A stretch of 64,000 bases of DNA from Pleomorphomonas diazotrophica (GTDB lineage: Bacteria > Pseudomonadota > Alphaproteobacteria > Rhizobiales > Pleomorphomonadaceae), in the NCBI RefSeq assembly GCF_002844595.1, contig NZ_PJNW01000006.1, positions 1-64,000 on the forward strand, in the 5' to 3' direction. A program made the position numbers and the translations under genes. Within the stretch, counting starts at the first letter, position 1. Every line of letters starts with the position of its first letter. Positions 1 to 8,329 of this stretch are shown here, in pieces. Below the pieces are notes generated by a model. It saw only the letters and a program-made list of their open reading frames with translations, had not been told where the DNA came from and made no database searches.

Positions 1-83
1 GAAAACCGAGAGGGCTTTGGCATATCTGAACGCGGCCTAATCATCGCAGGAGGACTGTGGATCCCGGGAATGATCACAAGGCG

Positions 84-923
84 TCAACACGCCTTGTAGA
101 CGTAGCCGGGCGATCCGGCGGGCTTGAGCGCGCGATCGCGGTAAATGATCGAAATCTTGCCGCCGCGCGCGGCGCAGGCCGCCTTGTAAACGTCAGTCGG
201 CTCGACGGGCTTGCCGTTCGCATCCTTTCGCGTGTCGGCATATTCGATCTCGTAGACGCGAGCCCCGTAGATGGCGATATAGTCCTCGCACTCCGACCAG
301 ACCTGGCACTCCTCAGCAACCGCGAAGTCGAAGCCGATCCTTGAGCGTCCGATGGGCGCAAGGTCGCTGGCATTCTTCTGAGCAATGGCGAGGCCATTGG
401 CATGGGCGCGCTCGGCAAGCTGGGTTGCGAATGCGATGTTGCCGTCTCTGCTCAGGATGGACTGAGAGCGCGTCCAGGAATCCAGATTGTCGGGCTCAAT
501 GGCGTTGAAACCGTCCTTTGCGCATCTGTCGATCCATGGGCCGACAATTGCCAGCAGGGCGTCGCGCTTCTTCGCCGAGGATGTATCGAGCAGATACTCG
601 TCCGGCCAGTCGGGATCCACGATGTGGGTGCCGTTCTTGCGGGCCAAGAGGTCCGGATGGGTCTTCAGCCACCAGCTCGCCTCGGAGGGCTGGGTCTGGA
701 AGGCATTCACGTAGCAGACGTTGTACTTGCCGGCCGCCGGAGCGGCGAGCCGGTCGCGCACCACGATCCCGACGCCGTCGGCAGGCTTGTAGGCGCCACC
801 CAACTGGTAGTCGATCTGCCGGTCGGCCGGTGGAAAGGCGACATCGGCGGCGGCCGCGGTGCCTATCGCGGACAGGCTCAAAGCGGCGGCGACCAGTCTT
901 GTCAGTATTCTCGGCAGCAACAT
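84..923 (-). CDS. Secreted GH114-type endo-alpha-1,4-polygalactosaminidase-like protein
   Basis: About 279 residues. The N-terminus (MLLPRILTR, then a hydrophobic Ala/Leu stretch ending in TAAAA) is a classic Sec signal peptide, so the protein acts in the periplasm or outside the cell. The mature part has GH114/TM1410-like features: YVNAFQTQ near the first strand, a central IEPDNLDSW segment with acidic residues, and QKNASDLAP. GH114 enzymes are retaining TIM-barrel hydrolases that cut alpha-1,4-galactosaminoglycan polymers; the substrate here is unknown. I chose the ATG at 923 because AGGGAG lies 9 bases upstream. An in-frame ATG at 953 would overlap the stop of the upstream YbaN-like gene (TGATG) and push the signal peptide inwards. 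The two genes look co-transcribed. Family assignment is fairly secure, exact substrate is not. Confidence 0.75.
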   Translation of the reverse strand: MLLPRILTRLVAAALSLSAIGTAAAADVAFPPADRQIDYQLGGAYKPADGVGIVVRDRLAAPAAGKYNVCYVNAFQTQPSEASWWLKTHPDLLARKNGTHIVDPDWPDEYLLDTSSAKKRDALLAIVGPWIDRCAKDGFNAIEPDNLDSWTRSQSILSRDGNIAFATQLAERAHANGLAIAQKNASDLAPIGRSRIGFDFAVAEECQVWSECEDYIAIYGARVYEIEYADTRKDANGKPVEPTDVYKAACAARGGKISIIYRDRALKPAGSPGYVYKAC

Positions 924-952
924 TGCAGCTTTCTCCCTCAGCGTGACTGACA

Positions 953-1306
953 TCACTCGGGGCGCGACCAGACGTAGACGCCGATCAACACGAAGACCGT
1001 GGCCACAACCACCATCAGCAAGGGACCGGGGCGGCTGCCGGCGTAGAAGCCGTAGAAGCCGAGGGCCATGCCGGCCGAGGACAGCAGCTTGCCCGAACGG
1101 GGGATGGCGCCTCGCTCGCGCCAGGCGGCGACGAGCGGTCCGAACCGTCGATGGGCGAGGAGCCATGCCTCGAGACGCGGCGAGGAGCGGGCAAAGTAGG
1201 CCGCCGCGACCAGCAGGAACGGGGTCGTCGGCAGGAGCGGAAGCGCCACTCCGATCGCCCCGATGACCACCATCAGGCAGCCGATGATCAAATAGGCCTG
1301 TCGCAT
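953..1306 (-). CDS. YbaN-family (DUF454) inner-membrane protein
   Basis: A 117-residue protein with an N-terminal membrane segment (YLIIGCLMVVIGAIGVALP), the family motif LPLLPTTPFLLVAAAYFARSS, and a C-terminal hydrophobic pair. This matches DUF454/YbaN, small inner-membrane proteins of unknown function that are widespread in Proteobacteria. Length is normal for the family. Its stop codon touches an upstream alternative start of the GH114-type gene, so the two are probably one transcript. No partner in the neighbourhood explains its role. Confidence 0.8.
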   Translation of the reverse strand: MRQAYLIIGCLMVVIGAIGVALPLLPTTPFLLVAAAYFARSSPRLEAWLLAHRRFGPLVAAWRERGAIPRSGKLLSSAGMALGFYGFYAGSRPGPLLMVVVATVFVLIGVYVWSRPE

Positions 1307-1606
1307 GCCAGACGCATCCCGCCGCAGCCGGCGAGAGCGGTTTCCGCCAGCGGAGGGAGACTATGCGAGACATTCGCAGCGCACAACGGAGTGCCGGAGA
1401 GAGTGCCCGCCGGCGACACATAGGGGGCTGAGCCGCAGCCGACAGTGGAGACAGGTCTGCGCCTAAGTAATAGCTCGTAGCAATTGCGCCCCGCTCGTCT
1501 TGACGCGAGATCAACCAAGTGTTTTTGTCCGCAGGAAAGCTGTTGCGCCAAACCGTCCGAAGGGCCGGGATCGCAAGGCGCGCCGCACGCCGGAAAGGAC
1601 CGAGAC

Positions 1607-2185
1607 TTGACCACTCTGAACCAGCCGTCCACCGCCTTCACCCGCTCGCTCGCCAGCTCCAGCCGCGCCGTCAAGGTTGTGGCCGTCGTGTTCGGCTCGC
1701 TGTTGATCGCCGCTGCGACGCAGATCGAGGTGCCGTTCATCCCGGTGCCGATGACGATGCAGACGTTCGCCGTGCTGCTGGTCGGCTTGCTGTTCGGTGC
1801 CCGCCTCGGCGCCGCCGCCGTCCTTACCTATCTTGCCGAAGCCGCCATCGGCCTGCCGGTGCTGTCTGGCGCCGCCAACATGGCGATGCTGTTCGCCAAG
1901 CCGGCGACCACCGGCTATCTCGTTGGCTTCGTCGGCGCCGCCTTCGTCGCCGGCCTGATCGCCGAGCGCACGGGCGGTCGGCTGTGGGGCACGGCCCTCG
2001 CCGCCCTTGCTGGTGAAGTCGTGTTGATGGCGCTTGGCGTCGCTTTCCTTGCCTATCTGATCGGCGCCGAAAAGGCCGTCACCTTCGGCTTCCTGCCCTT
2101 CGTTCTTGGCGATGCCCTGAAGATCGTGCTGGCCGTGGCGGTTGCGCGCGGCGTCGGCCGCCTGTCGCTGCCGACGGCGATCTGA
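1607..2185 (+). CDS. bioY: BioY biotin transporter substrate-binding subunit
   Basis: About 192 residues of nearly continuous membrane helices, matching BioY, the S component of biotin ECF transporters. Visible family features are IPVPMTMQTFAVLLVGLLFG near the second helix, YLAEAAIGLPVLSG, and the C-terminal FGFLPFVLGDALKIVLA. The start is taken as TTG at 1607, with AAGGA 7 bases upstream; an ATG at 1484 would add about 41 polar residues with no family match. No bioM/bioN ATPase or permease gene is adjacent, so it is either a solitary BioY, as is common in alphaproteobacteria, or borrows a remote energising module. A strong terminator follows directly. Confidence 0.9.
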   Translation: MTTLNQPSTAFTRSLASSSRAVKVVAVVFGSLLIAAATQIEVPFIPVPMTMQTFAVLLVGLLFGARLGAAAVLTYLAEAAIGLPVLSGAANMAMLFAKPATTGYLVGFVGAAFVAGLIAERTGGRLWGTALAALAGEVVLMALGVAFLAYLIGAEKAVTFGFLPFVLGDALKIVLAVAVARGVGRLSLPTAI

Positions 2186-2210
2186 GCCGAGCTCTCAGCT
2201 AATTTCGTAG

Positions 2211-2243
2211 ACGGCCGCCGGGTTACCCGGCGGCCGTCGTTTT
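2211..2243 (+). terminator. Rho-independent terminator after bioY
   Basis: A perfect 12-bp GC stem (2211-2222 with 2226-2237) with a TTA loop, followed by CGTTTT. It lies 25 bases after the bioY stop and ends that single-gene transcript. Confidence 0.85.
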
Positions 2244-2362
2244 ATGGAGATGATTCGTTTTTTTGGGGTCGCGATTCAGCCTTTGGAAACGATCACCTTT
2301 CACACTCGTCACCCGCGGAGACGGCTGCGGCGATTCTGCCGAGCCGGGGAGTGACAAGGGCG

Positions 2363-4612
2363 ATGAACAGATCGGGCGCAATCGAGAAGAAGCGGCTGCG
2401 CGAGCTCTATCGCTACCGCATTCTGGATACGCCCCCTGAGCCCGAGTTCGACGGCCTCTGCGATCTCACGCGAACCTTGCTTGGCGCCGACGCCGCCGTC
2501 ATCACCTTTCAGGACACCGATCGCTCCTGGTGCAAGGCATCGGCTGGACGGCATGTCGTCACGCTGCCGCGCTCGGCCTCGATCAGCGAGCAGGCCGTGA
2601 TCGCCGGCGAGCCCGTGGTCTTCGAGAATCTCGCGAACGCCCCTTTGTTTCGCGACCATCCGCTCGTTCAGGGCAAAGATGGCATGCGGGCCGCCATCGG
2701 CGTACCCATCGAGGTGAAGAAGGGCCTCTGCATCGGCGCCGTCGTGGCATTGTTCAGCGAACCGCGGACGATCTCGGTTGTCGACGTCGAGAATCTGCAG
2801 CGCCTGACGCGCGCCATCGTCGACCGGCTGCACCTCCGCCGCATCCGCATCGAGCGCGAACTGGACCAGATCACCCGCGCCAAGAAGGACGCCGAGATCG
2901 CCGCCCAGAAGTGGGAGATCGGCAAGCAGCGGCGCCTCCTGGAACAGACGGCCCGTCTCGCCCGCATCGGCGGCTGGGAGTATGATGTCGCCGCCGACCG
3001 CATGATCTGGTCGGCCGAAATCTATCGTCTCCTGGAACTCGACGAGACCACGGCGCCACCGGATCTCCTGACGCTCCTGGGCTATTGCCGCGAGGAAGCG
3101 GCGAGCGAGGTGAGGCGGCTCATCGTGCGCGTGCTGACGCGCGGCGAATCCTTCGAGACCGAAATTCCCCTGACGACCGAGTCCGGACGGCGGCGCTGGG
3201 CGCGTTGCGTCTGCGAAGCGGAGGTCCAGCGCGGCAAGGTCGTCCGCCTGCTCGGCACGGTGCAGGACACCACGCTGCAGCGGGCGACGGAAGAGGAAGT
3301 CAATTTCATCGCCACCCATGACATGGTGACGGGCCTTCTGAACCGCGCCGTGTTCCAGGAGCGGCTCGACCGCGCCCTGGCCTATCGCGCGCCGACCCGT
3401 ACCGTCGGTCTCTTTCTGATCGACGTCGATCACTTCAAATCGGTCAACGACACCCTCGGGCACCATGCCGGCGACGTGCTCTTGGCCGAAGTGGGACGAC
3501 GGCTGCGCGAGGCGGTCGGAGAGCTGGGGATCGTCGCCCGGCTCGGCGGAGACGAGTTCGCGCTAATGATGCCGGACTGCGGCGGCGAAAGCGAACTGGT
3601 CGCCATCGGCGAGCAGATGATGCGCGGCCTCCAGGAACCCATCGCCTATGACGCCGAGTCGATCCCGGTGACCATTTCGGTCGGCATCGCTCGCGCGCCC
3701 TCGGGCACGCCGGCCGACCTGCTCTTCAAGGACGCCGACATCGCGCTCTATGAAGCCAAGGGCGAGGGACGAAACCGCTTCGTGCTGTTCGACCGGGCGA
3801 TGCGCGAGGCGATCGAACTGCGCCACTCCATCCTCCGGGCGATCCGGCAGGCCATCGACCGGGGCGACCTGCGTCTGCATTACCAGCCCAAATACTCGCT
3901 CCGGACCGGCGTCCTGGCCGGCTTCGAGGCGCTGCTGCGCTGGCATCGGCCGGATGGCTTCATTGCCAGCCCGGGCTTTTTCGGCATCGCCCTCGACGAC
4001 CCTCAGCTCGGCCTTGCCATTGGTGATCTGGTCATCCGCGAGGCGGTGCGCCAGGCGGCCGACTGGCGCGCCCGCGGCGTCGTGTTCGATCACGTGGCGA
4101 TCAACGTCGCCACGCCGCAGTTCCGGCGCGGCGACCTCTGCGACTGTCTCACCGCGGCGCTCGACGAGTTCGGGGTGCCGCCGGCGGCGCTGATGGTCGA
4201 GGTGACGGAAAACGTGCTGCTGTCCAAGGTGGCCGACGAGGTGCAGACGACGCTGTCACAATTGGCCGGCAAGGGGATCAAGATCGCCCTCGACGACTTC
4301 GGCACCGGCTACGCCTCGCTGAGCCATCTCAAGGATTTTCCGGTCGACCTCCTGAAGATCGACCGGTCCTTCGTGGCAACGCTGACCGAGGAGCGCGAGA
4401 GCCGGTCCATTGTGCGCGGCATCACCGCGCTCGCCCATGACCTTGGCATACCGGTGATTGCCGAGGGCGTCGAAACCTCGGCCCAGCGCGACATGCTCCG
4501 GCATTTCGGCGTCGATTTCGGGCAGGGCTACCTGTTTTCCCGCGCCATGCTGCCGGCCCAGATCGAGGCGTCGGGCCTCGTCAACATGATTCCCTCACAA
4601 GCGCGCGCCTGA
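2363..4612 (+). CDS. GAF-PAS-GGDEF-EAL cyclic-di-GMP signalling protein
   Basis: About 749 residues with no obvious signal peptide or membrane segment, so probably cytoplasmic. Order: an N-terminal GAF-like domain (about 15-160, starting YRILDTPPEPEFD), a coiled linker, a PAS domain (about 195-310, RIGGWEYDVAADRMIWS), GGDEF (about 315-475, intact GGDEF at 395-399) and EAL (about 485-735, EAL at 522-524). The EAL domain keeps EVTEN, DDFGTGYASL, LLKIDRSF and AEGVET, so phosphodiesterase activity is expected. GGDEF is intact but the RxxD inhibitory site position is occupied by other residues. It may therefore be bifunctional without product inhibition. ATG 2363 (GGGGAG upstream) is preferred over an in-frame GTG at 2351. 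It stands alone, with no partner gene. Confidence 0.92.
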   Translation: MNRSGAIEKKRLRELYRYRILDTPPEPEFDGLCDLTRTLLGADAAVITFQDTDRSWCKASAGRHVVTLPRSASISEQAVIAGEPVVFENLANAPLFRDHPLVQGKDGMRAAIGVPIEVKKGLCIGAVVALFSEPRTISVVDVENLQRLTRAIVDRLHLRRIRIERELDQITRAKKDAEIAAQKWEIGKQRRLLEQTARLARIGGWEYDVAADRMIWSAEIYRLLELDETTAPPDLLTLLGYCREEAASEVRRLIVRVLTRGESFETEIPLTTESGRRRWARCVCEAEVQRGKVVRLLGTVQDTTLQRATEEEVNFIATHDMVTGLLNRAVFQERLDRALAYRAPTRTVGLFLIDVDHFKSVNDTLGHHAGDVLLAEVGRRLREAVGELGIVARLGGDEFALMMPDCGGESELVAIGEQMMRGLQEPIAYDAESIPVTISVGIARAPSGTPADLLFKDADIALYEAKGEGRNRFVLFDRAMREAIELRHSILRAIRQAIDRGDLRLHYQPKYSLRTGVLAGFEALLRWHRPDGFIASPGFFGIALDDPQLGLAIGDLVIREAVRQAADWRARGVVFDHVAINVATPQFRRGDLCDCLTAALDEFGVPPAALMVEVTENVLLSKVADEVQTTLSQLAGKGIKIALDDFGTGYASLSHLKDFPVDLLKIDRSFVATLTEERESRSIVRGITALAHDLGIPVIAEGVETSAQRDMLRHFGVDFGQGYLFSRAMLPAQIEASGLVNMIPSQARA

Positions 4613-4678
4613 GAAGACGACTTCGCCGATCGGGTGTGATCCCGACCGGCGCAGACAGCTTCACCTGTACTCTTGGTC

Positions 4679-5311
4679 TCAGACGGCGATTGCCGCGGCT
4701 TCCCGCGCCAACTGTTCGACGCGCGCCCAGTCGCCCGCCTTGACGGCATCGCTTGGTGCCACCCACGAGCCGCCGACGCAGACGACGTTCTTGAGCTTCA
4801 GGTAGTCGGTGGCATTGTCCAGGCTGACGCCGCCGGTCGGGCAGAACACCATGTCGCCGAGCGGCGAAGCGAGCGCCTGCAGATATTTCGGGCCGCCGGC
4901 CGGGCCGGCCGGGAAGAACTTGACGACGCGATAGCCCTTGTCGCGGGCGATCATCGCCTCCGACGCCGTGGCGACGCCCGGCAACAGCGGCACGCCGAAC
5001 TCGATCGCTGCGTCCAGAAGGTCGGGCGTGGCGCCGGGACTGACCAGGAACTTGGCACCGGCCTCGACGGCCGCCCTCGCTTGGGCGCGATCGAGCACGG
5101 TACCGGCGCCGACCACGCCGCCGGGAATGGCGCTCATCGCCCGGATGGCGTCGAGCGCCGCCGGCGTCCGCAGCGTCACTTCCAACGCCGGCAGGCCGCC
5201 CTTGACCAGCGCGGTGCCGAGCGGCACCGCATCCTCAAGGCGGTCGATGATCAGCACCGGAACCACCGGCGCGCGGCGGAGGACGGCGAGAAGGGCGGCT
5301 GTGTCGAACAT
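4679..5311 (-). CDS. eda: 2-dehydro-3-deoxy-phosphogluconate (KDPG) aldolase
   Basis: A 210-residue class-I aldolase that splits KDPG into pyruvate and glyceraldehyde-3-phosphate in the Entner-Doudoroff pathway; some homologues act on KDPGal. The catalytic glutamate lies in ALEVTLRT (Glu44) and the Schiff-base lysine in VVKFFPAGPAGG (Lys131); PGVATASEA and the phosphate-binding CPTGGV are present. The start at 5311 has AAGGA 6 bases upstream; an in-frame ATG at 5389 would add 26 non-homologous residues. Directly upstream on the same strand is a LacI regulator whose stop lies about 90 bases away, so sugar-acid-dependent control by that regulator is plausible. No edd or sugar kinase gene is nearby. 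Confidence 0.9.
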   Translation of the reverse strand: MFDTAALLAVLRRAPVVPVLIIDRLEDAVPLGTALVKGGLPALEVTLRTPAALDAIRAMSAIPGGVVGAGTVLDRAQARAAVEAGAKFLVSPGATPDLLDAAIEFGVPLLPGVATASEAMIARDKGYRVVKFFPAGPAGGPKYLQALASPLGDMVFCPTGGVSLDNATDYLKLKNVVCVGGSWVAPSDAVKAGDWARVEQLAREAAAIAV

Positions 5312-5404
5312 GGTTGGTCCTTTTGCTTCTACGGCCATGCCGGAGGACGAAGCGGCGACAGCGCCGCGAACGCTCTGCCGGTCTGTCATGGCAAAGGCTC
5401 GGGT

Positions 5405-6439
5405 TCAGCCGCTCGATTCGCGGACGACCAGATGCGGCGCGATCAGCTTGTGCTCGAAGGGCGGCTCCTCGCCGATGATCAGCGCATAGATGGCGCGGGC
5501 GGCCTCCCGGCCGATCTCCTCGGAGCCGTTTTCCACGGTGGTCAGCGCCGGGGCCCAGGTCTCGGAGCCGTCGACGTCGTCATAGCCGGTGACGGCCACG
5601 TCGACGCCGGGGCGGATGCCGAGGCGGGCGAAGCTGCTCATCAGGCCGAAGGCCAGCACGTCGTTGAAGCAGACCACGGCGGACGGACGCGGCGAATGAG
5701 CGGCGATGATCTCGGCCGCCTTGCGGCCGTCGGCCTGGTTCATCAGTTCGGGAATGTCGAGCACCGGCTTGAGGCCGGCCTCGGTCATCGCCTCCAGGAA
5801 ACCGGCGTAGCGGTCGCGGCCCGACGATGTCGAGCGCAGGCCGCCGACGAAGGCGATGTCCTTGTGCCCCTTGTCGATCAAGAGGCGGGTGATCTCATAC
5901 ATGCCGTGGCGATCGTCGCCGCGCACGCTCGGGGCATTGGCGCCGTCGATATCGCGGCAGACCAGCGTCACCGGCGTGCCGGTGCGCATGATGGCCTCGA
6001 TGTCGGCGACCGTGGTGCCGACCGAGGGGCAGAGTACCAGGCCGTCGGCATTCTGCTGCTGCAGCACCTGCACGAAATTGCGCTGGCGCTCGATACTGTC
6101 CCGGTGATTGCAGATGAGAATGGTGAGGCCGTAGGTCTCGAGCTCGCTCTCGACGGCGCGAAACACTTCGGCGAAATAGGGATTGAGCACGTCGTGCACG
6201 ACGACGCCGACGATGTCGGTGCGGGCGGTCCTGAGCGAGGCGGCCTGCCGATTGTAGATGTAGCCCATCTCCAGGGCCAGCGCCTGCACGCGCTTGCGCG
6301 TCTCGGCCGATACCGCCGGGTTGTCGCGCAGCGCCAGGGAGACCGTCGCAGTCGACACCTCGAGCTGCGCGGCGAGCTGGCTCAGCGTCACGCGGCGGCG
6401 GCGGAATCGGCGGAGGTCTTCCCGTTTGCTGGTGGTCAT
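5405..6439 (-). CDS. LacI-family transcriptional regulator
   Basis: A 344-residue LacI/GalR repressor. The helix-turn-helix is at about residues 16-40 (TLSQLAAQLEVSTATVSLAL), followed by the hinge (GYIYNRQAASLRT) and a periplasmic-binding-like effector domain (DIVGVVVHDVLNPYF, RGDDRHGMYEITRLLI, FNDVLAFGLM, TGYDDVDGSETWAPALTTV). The effector is probably a sugar or sugar acid but cannot be read from the sequence. The gene lies just upstream of KDPG aldolase on the same strand, which is the best hint of its target. AGGA sits 6 bases before the chosen ATG. The N-terminus is Arg-rich ahead of the HTH, slightly longer than usual. Confidence 0.88.
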   Translation of the reverse strand: MTTSKREDLRRFRRRRVTLSQLAAQLEVSTATVSLALRDNPAVSAETRKRVQALALEMGYIYNRQAASLRTARTDIVGVVVHDVLNPYFAEVFRAVESELETYGLTILICNHRDSIERQRNFVQVLQQQNADGLVLCPSVGTTVADIEAIMRTGTPVTLVCRDIDGANAPSVRGDDRHGMYEITRLLIDKGHKDIAFVGGLRSTSSGRDRYAGFLEAMTEAGLKPVLDIPELMNQADGRKAAEIIAAHSPRPSAVVCFNDVLAFGLMSSFARLGIRPGVDVAVTGYDDVDGSETWAPALTTVENGSEEIGREAARAIYALIIGEEPPFEHKLIAPHLVVRESSG

Positions 6440-6541
6440 CTAGCGTCCTGTTTTCAGCCTTCTCAATCGATCACATGAAACATAAGGACGGGCGGCGTCA
6501 ACTGAATTGCCTACGTACGGAACCGGCCGCCGACAGTTGCC

Positions 6542-7480
6542 TCAGATGCGCGCCGCGGCGGCTCTCTCGCGGGCATGAACGACCCGCTCGCGGTGCAGGA
6601 GGTAGAGCCCGGAGGCGATGACCACGCCGGCACCGATGAGCGTCCAGATCGAGGGAATGTCGGCGAAGACGAGGTAGCCGGAGATGACCGTCCAGATGAG
6701 CTGGACGTAGCCATAGGGGGCGAGGGTGGCGGCCGTCGCGAAACGGTGGGCGGTCATCACCAGGAAATGGCCGAAGCCGCCGGCGGCGCCCATGAAGATC
6801 AGACCTGCCCAGACGAGCGGCGATGACGGCGTCTGCCAGACGATGAAGAGCGGAGGAACAAGTAGGAGGCTCGGCACGGCGGCGAGCGAGATCACCAGGG
6901 AACCGGGATTGACGCGGGTGGCAAGGTAGCGGGTGACCAGCGTGTAGACGGCGCCTGACAGCATCGAGGCGAGCGCCAGAAGCATGGCCGGGTGGAAGCT
7001 TCCGAAGCCCGGCTGGGTAATCAACAGCACGCCGAGGAAACCGACGACGATGGCCACCACACGGCGGATGCCGATCTTTTCATGCAGGAAGATCACCGAC
7101 AACAGCGTGATGACCATCGGCGCCAGGAAGCCGATCGACGTCACCTCGGCCACTTGCAGGTAGTAGAGCGCGCTGAAGTTGGCGAGCGTCATCGTGGTCA
7201 GCAGCAGCGCCCGGACGATCTGCAACCCCGGTCGCTGGAAGCGCCAGGCGCCCGGCGAGGAGACGGGGTTCAATACCGCCACCGCCATCAAGAGGTTGAT
7301 GACATAGCGGAACCAGGACACCTCGATCACCGGCAGATGATAGCTCATCGCCTTGGCCGTCGTGTCGAGGCAGGCGAAGACGATGGTCGAACCGAACAGC
7401 GGGATCAGGGCCTTGAGGGGCGCGCGGGCGGGCGGCACGGACGGCTGGGGCGAGGGCGCACTTGGCCCGGAAGATGACAT
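6542..7480 (-). CDS. EamA/DMT-family permease
   Basis: A 312-residue membrane protein with about ten predicted helices in two EamA repeats. Characteristic parts are DTTAKAMSYHLPVIEVSWFRYVIN in the first repeat and ATLAPYGYVQLIWTVISGYLVFADIPS in the second. This resembles the RhaT/RarD/YdcZ-type drug and metabolite transporter superfamily; substrate is unknown. It lies about 100 bases beyond the divergent start of the LacI gene but is on the same strand, so it would be transcribed towards it. The ATG at 7480 has only a weak ribosome-binding site. Confidence 0.85.
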   Translation of the reverse strand: MSSSGPSAPSPQPSVPPARAPLKALIPLFGSTIVFACLDTTAKAMSYHLPVIEVSWFRYVINLLMAVAVLNPVSSPGAWRFQRPGLQIVRALLLTTMTLANFSALYYLQVAEVTSIGFLAPMVITLLSVIFLHEKIGIRRVVAIVVGFLGVLLITQPGFGSFHPAMLLALASMLSGAVYTLVTRYLATRVNPGSLVISLAAVPSLLLVPPLFIVWQTPSSPLVWAGLIFMGAAGGFGHFLVMTAHRFATAATLAPYGYVQLIWTVISGYLVFADIPSIWTLIGAGVVIASGLYLLHRERVVHARERAAAARI

Positions 7481-7599
7481 CGGGGATTTCGCTGGGGCAG
7501 GGGCGGACGGGCACCGGCGCGGGGTCCGCCTCCGGATCGATTCAAAATCATACTAAAGTATTGTCGGTGCCGATGTAAGCCCGTCCCGCTGACCGGTTG

Positions 7600-8136
7600 T
7601 CAGTCGGTGGCGCCCTCTTCGACCTCGTCGACGAGGATCGGCGCAGCCGGCTTGGCGACGGCCTCGGGCGTCTCGTCCTCGTCATCGTCGGCACTGGCGG
7701 CGATGCCCGCCGGCATGAGGTTCTTCTCGATCTGGCGCAGCAGTTTCTTCAGGCGCTTGCGGTCCTTTTCGTCGAGGCCGGCCAGCGCTTCCTTCTCGAC
7801 GCGCTTCCAGACGGCGTCCACCGCCCCGGCCCGTTCGCGGCCGGCGTCGGTGAGGAAGACGCGGGCGAGGCGGCCGTCGGCGCTGGAGGTCTGGCGGGTG
7901 AGCAGGCCCTGCGCGCCCAGGCGGGAGATCATCTTGGTGACGGTCGGCGGCTGCACGGCGAGTTCGGCGGCGAGTTCCGACATCGACTGTCCGTCGCGCT
8001 CGGCCAGCGCCTTTAGCACCGCCTCCTGTCCAGGGTGCAGGCCGATGCGCCCGAGATGGACCGCGGCGCGCGTGCGATGGACGCGAGCCGCCTGCACCAG
8101 CCGGTGGGTGACGCTCTTGCGGTGGTTGAAGCTCAT
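7600..8136 (-). CDS. MarR-family transcriptional regulator
   Basis: A 178-residue winged-helix regulator. The DNA-binding region is about residues 45-105 (LHPGQEAVLKALAERDGQSMSELAAELAV, then PPTVTKMISRLGAQGLL and the wing SSADGRLARVFLTDAGR). A C-terminal tail of about 30 residues rich in Asp, Glu and Pro extends beyond the normal MarR fold. It is divergent from the COG0523 GTPase operon that starts at 8330, so it may bind the shared 190-base intergenic region; no clear palindrome was recognised there. GGGAG and GAAGGGG precede the start codon. Confidence 0.88.
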   Translation of the reverse strand: MSFNHRKSVTHRLVQAARVHRTRAAVHLGRIGLHPGQEAVLKALAERDGQSMSELAAELAVQPPTVTKMISRLGAQGLLTRQTSSADGRLARVFLTDAGRERAGAVDAVWKRVEKEALAGLDEKDRKRLKKLLRQIEKNLMPAGIAASADDDEDETPEAVAKPAAPILVDEVEEGATD

Positions 8137-8329
8137 GCCCCTTCGTCTCCCTCGTCGGCGCCGGCCGGGCCGGTCACCGCTCTACACCTTTGAGTGATCC
8201 CCTTTTCACACGAAACTATGACACTTATTTAGGGGCCGAAGATTTTTCCATGAACCGCCGTCCGCCTTTGTCGTGCGCCCGTCAGGAGAGCGTGCTAGGA
8301 CAGCGGTCCTCTTATCCGTGGAGATGCGC

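Noticed and set aside
84-1514. Single 476-residue minus-strand reading frame
   Set aside because: Only its last 280 codons form a gene; the first half lies antisense to or out of frame with the YbaN-like gene and has an Arg-rich unnatural composition.
1307-1606. BioR operator or riboswitch before bioY
   Set aside because: No TTATCTATAA-type palindrome and no structured leader could be recognised.
4673-6478. Long plus-strand reading frame of 601 codons
   Set aside because: Antisense to KDPG aldolase and LacI, full of Gly/Arg/Asp/His as expected from a high-GC shadow frame.
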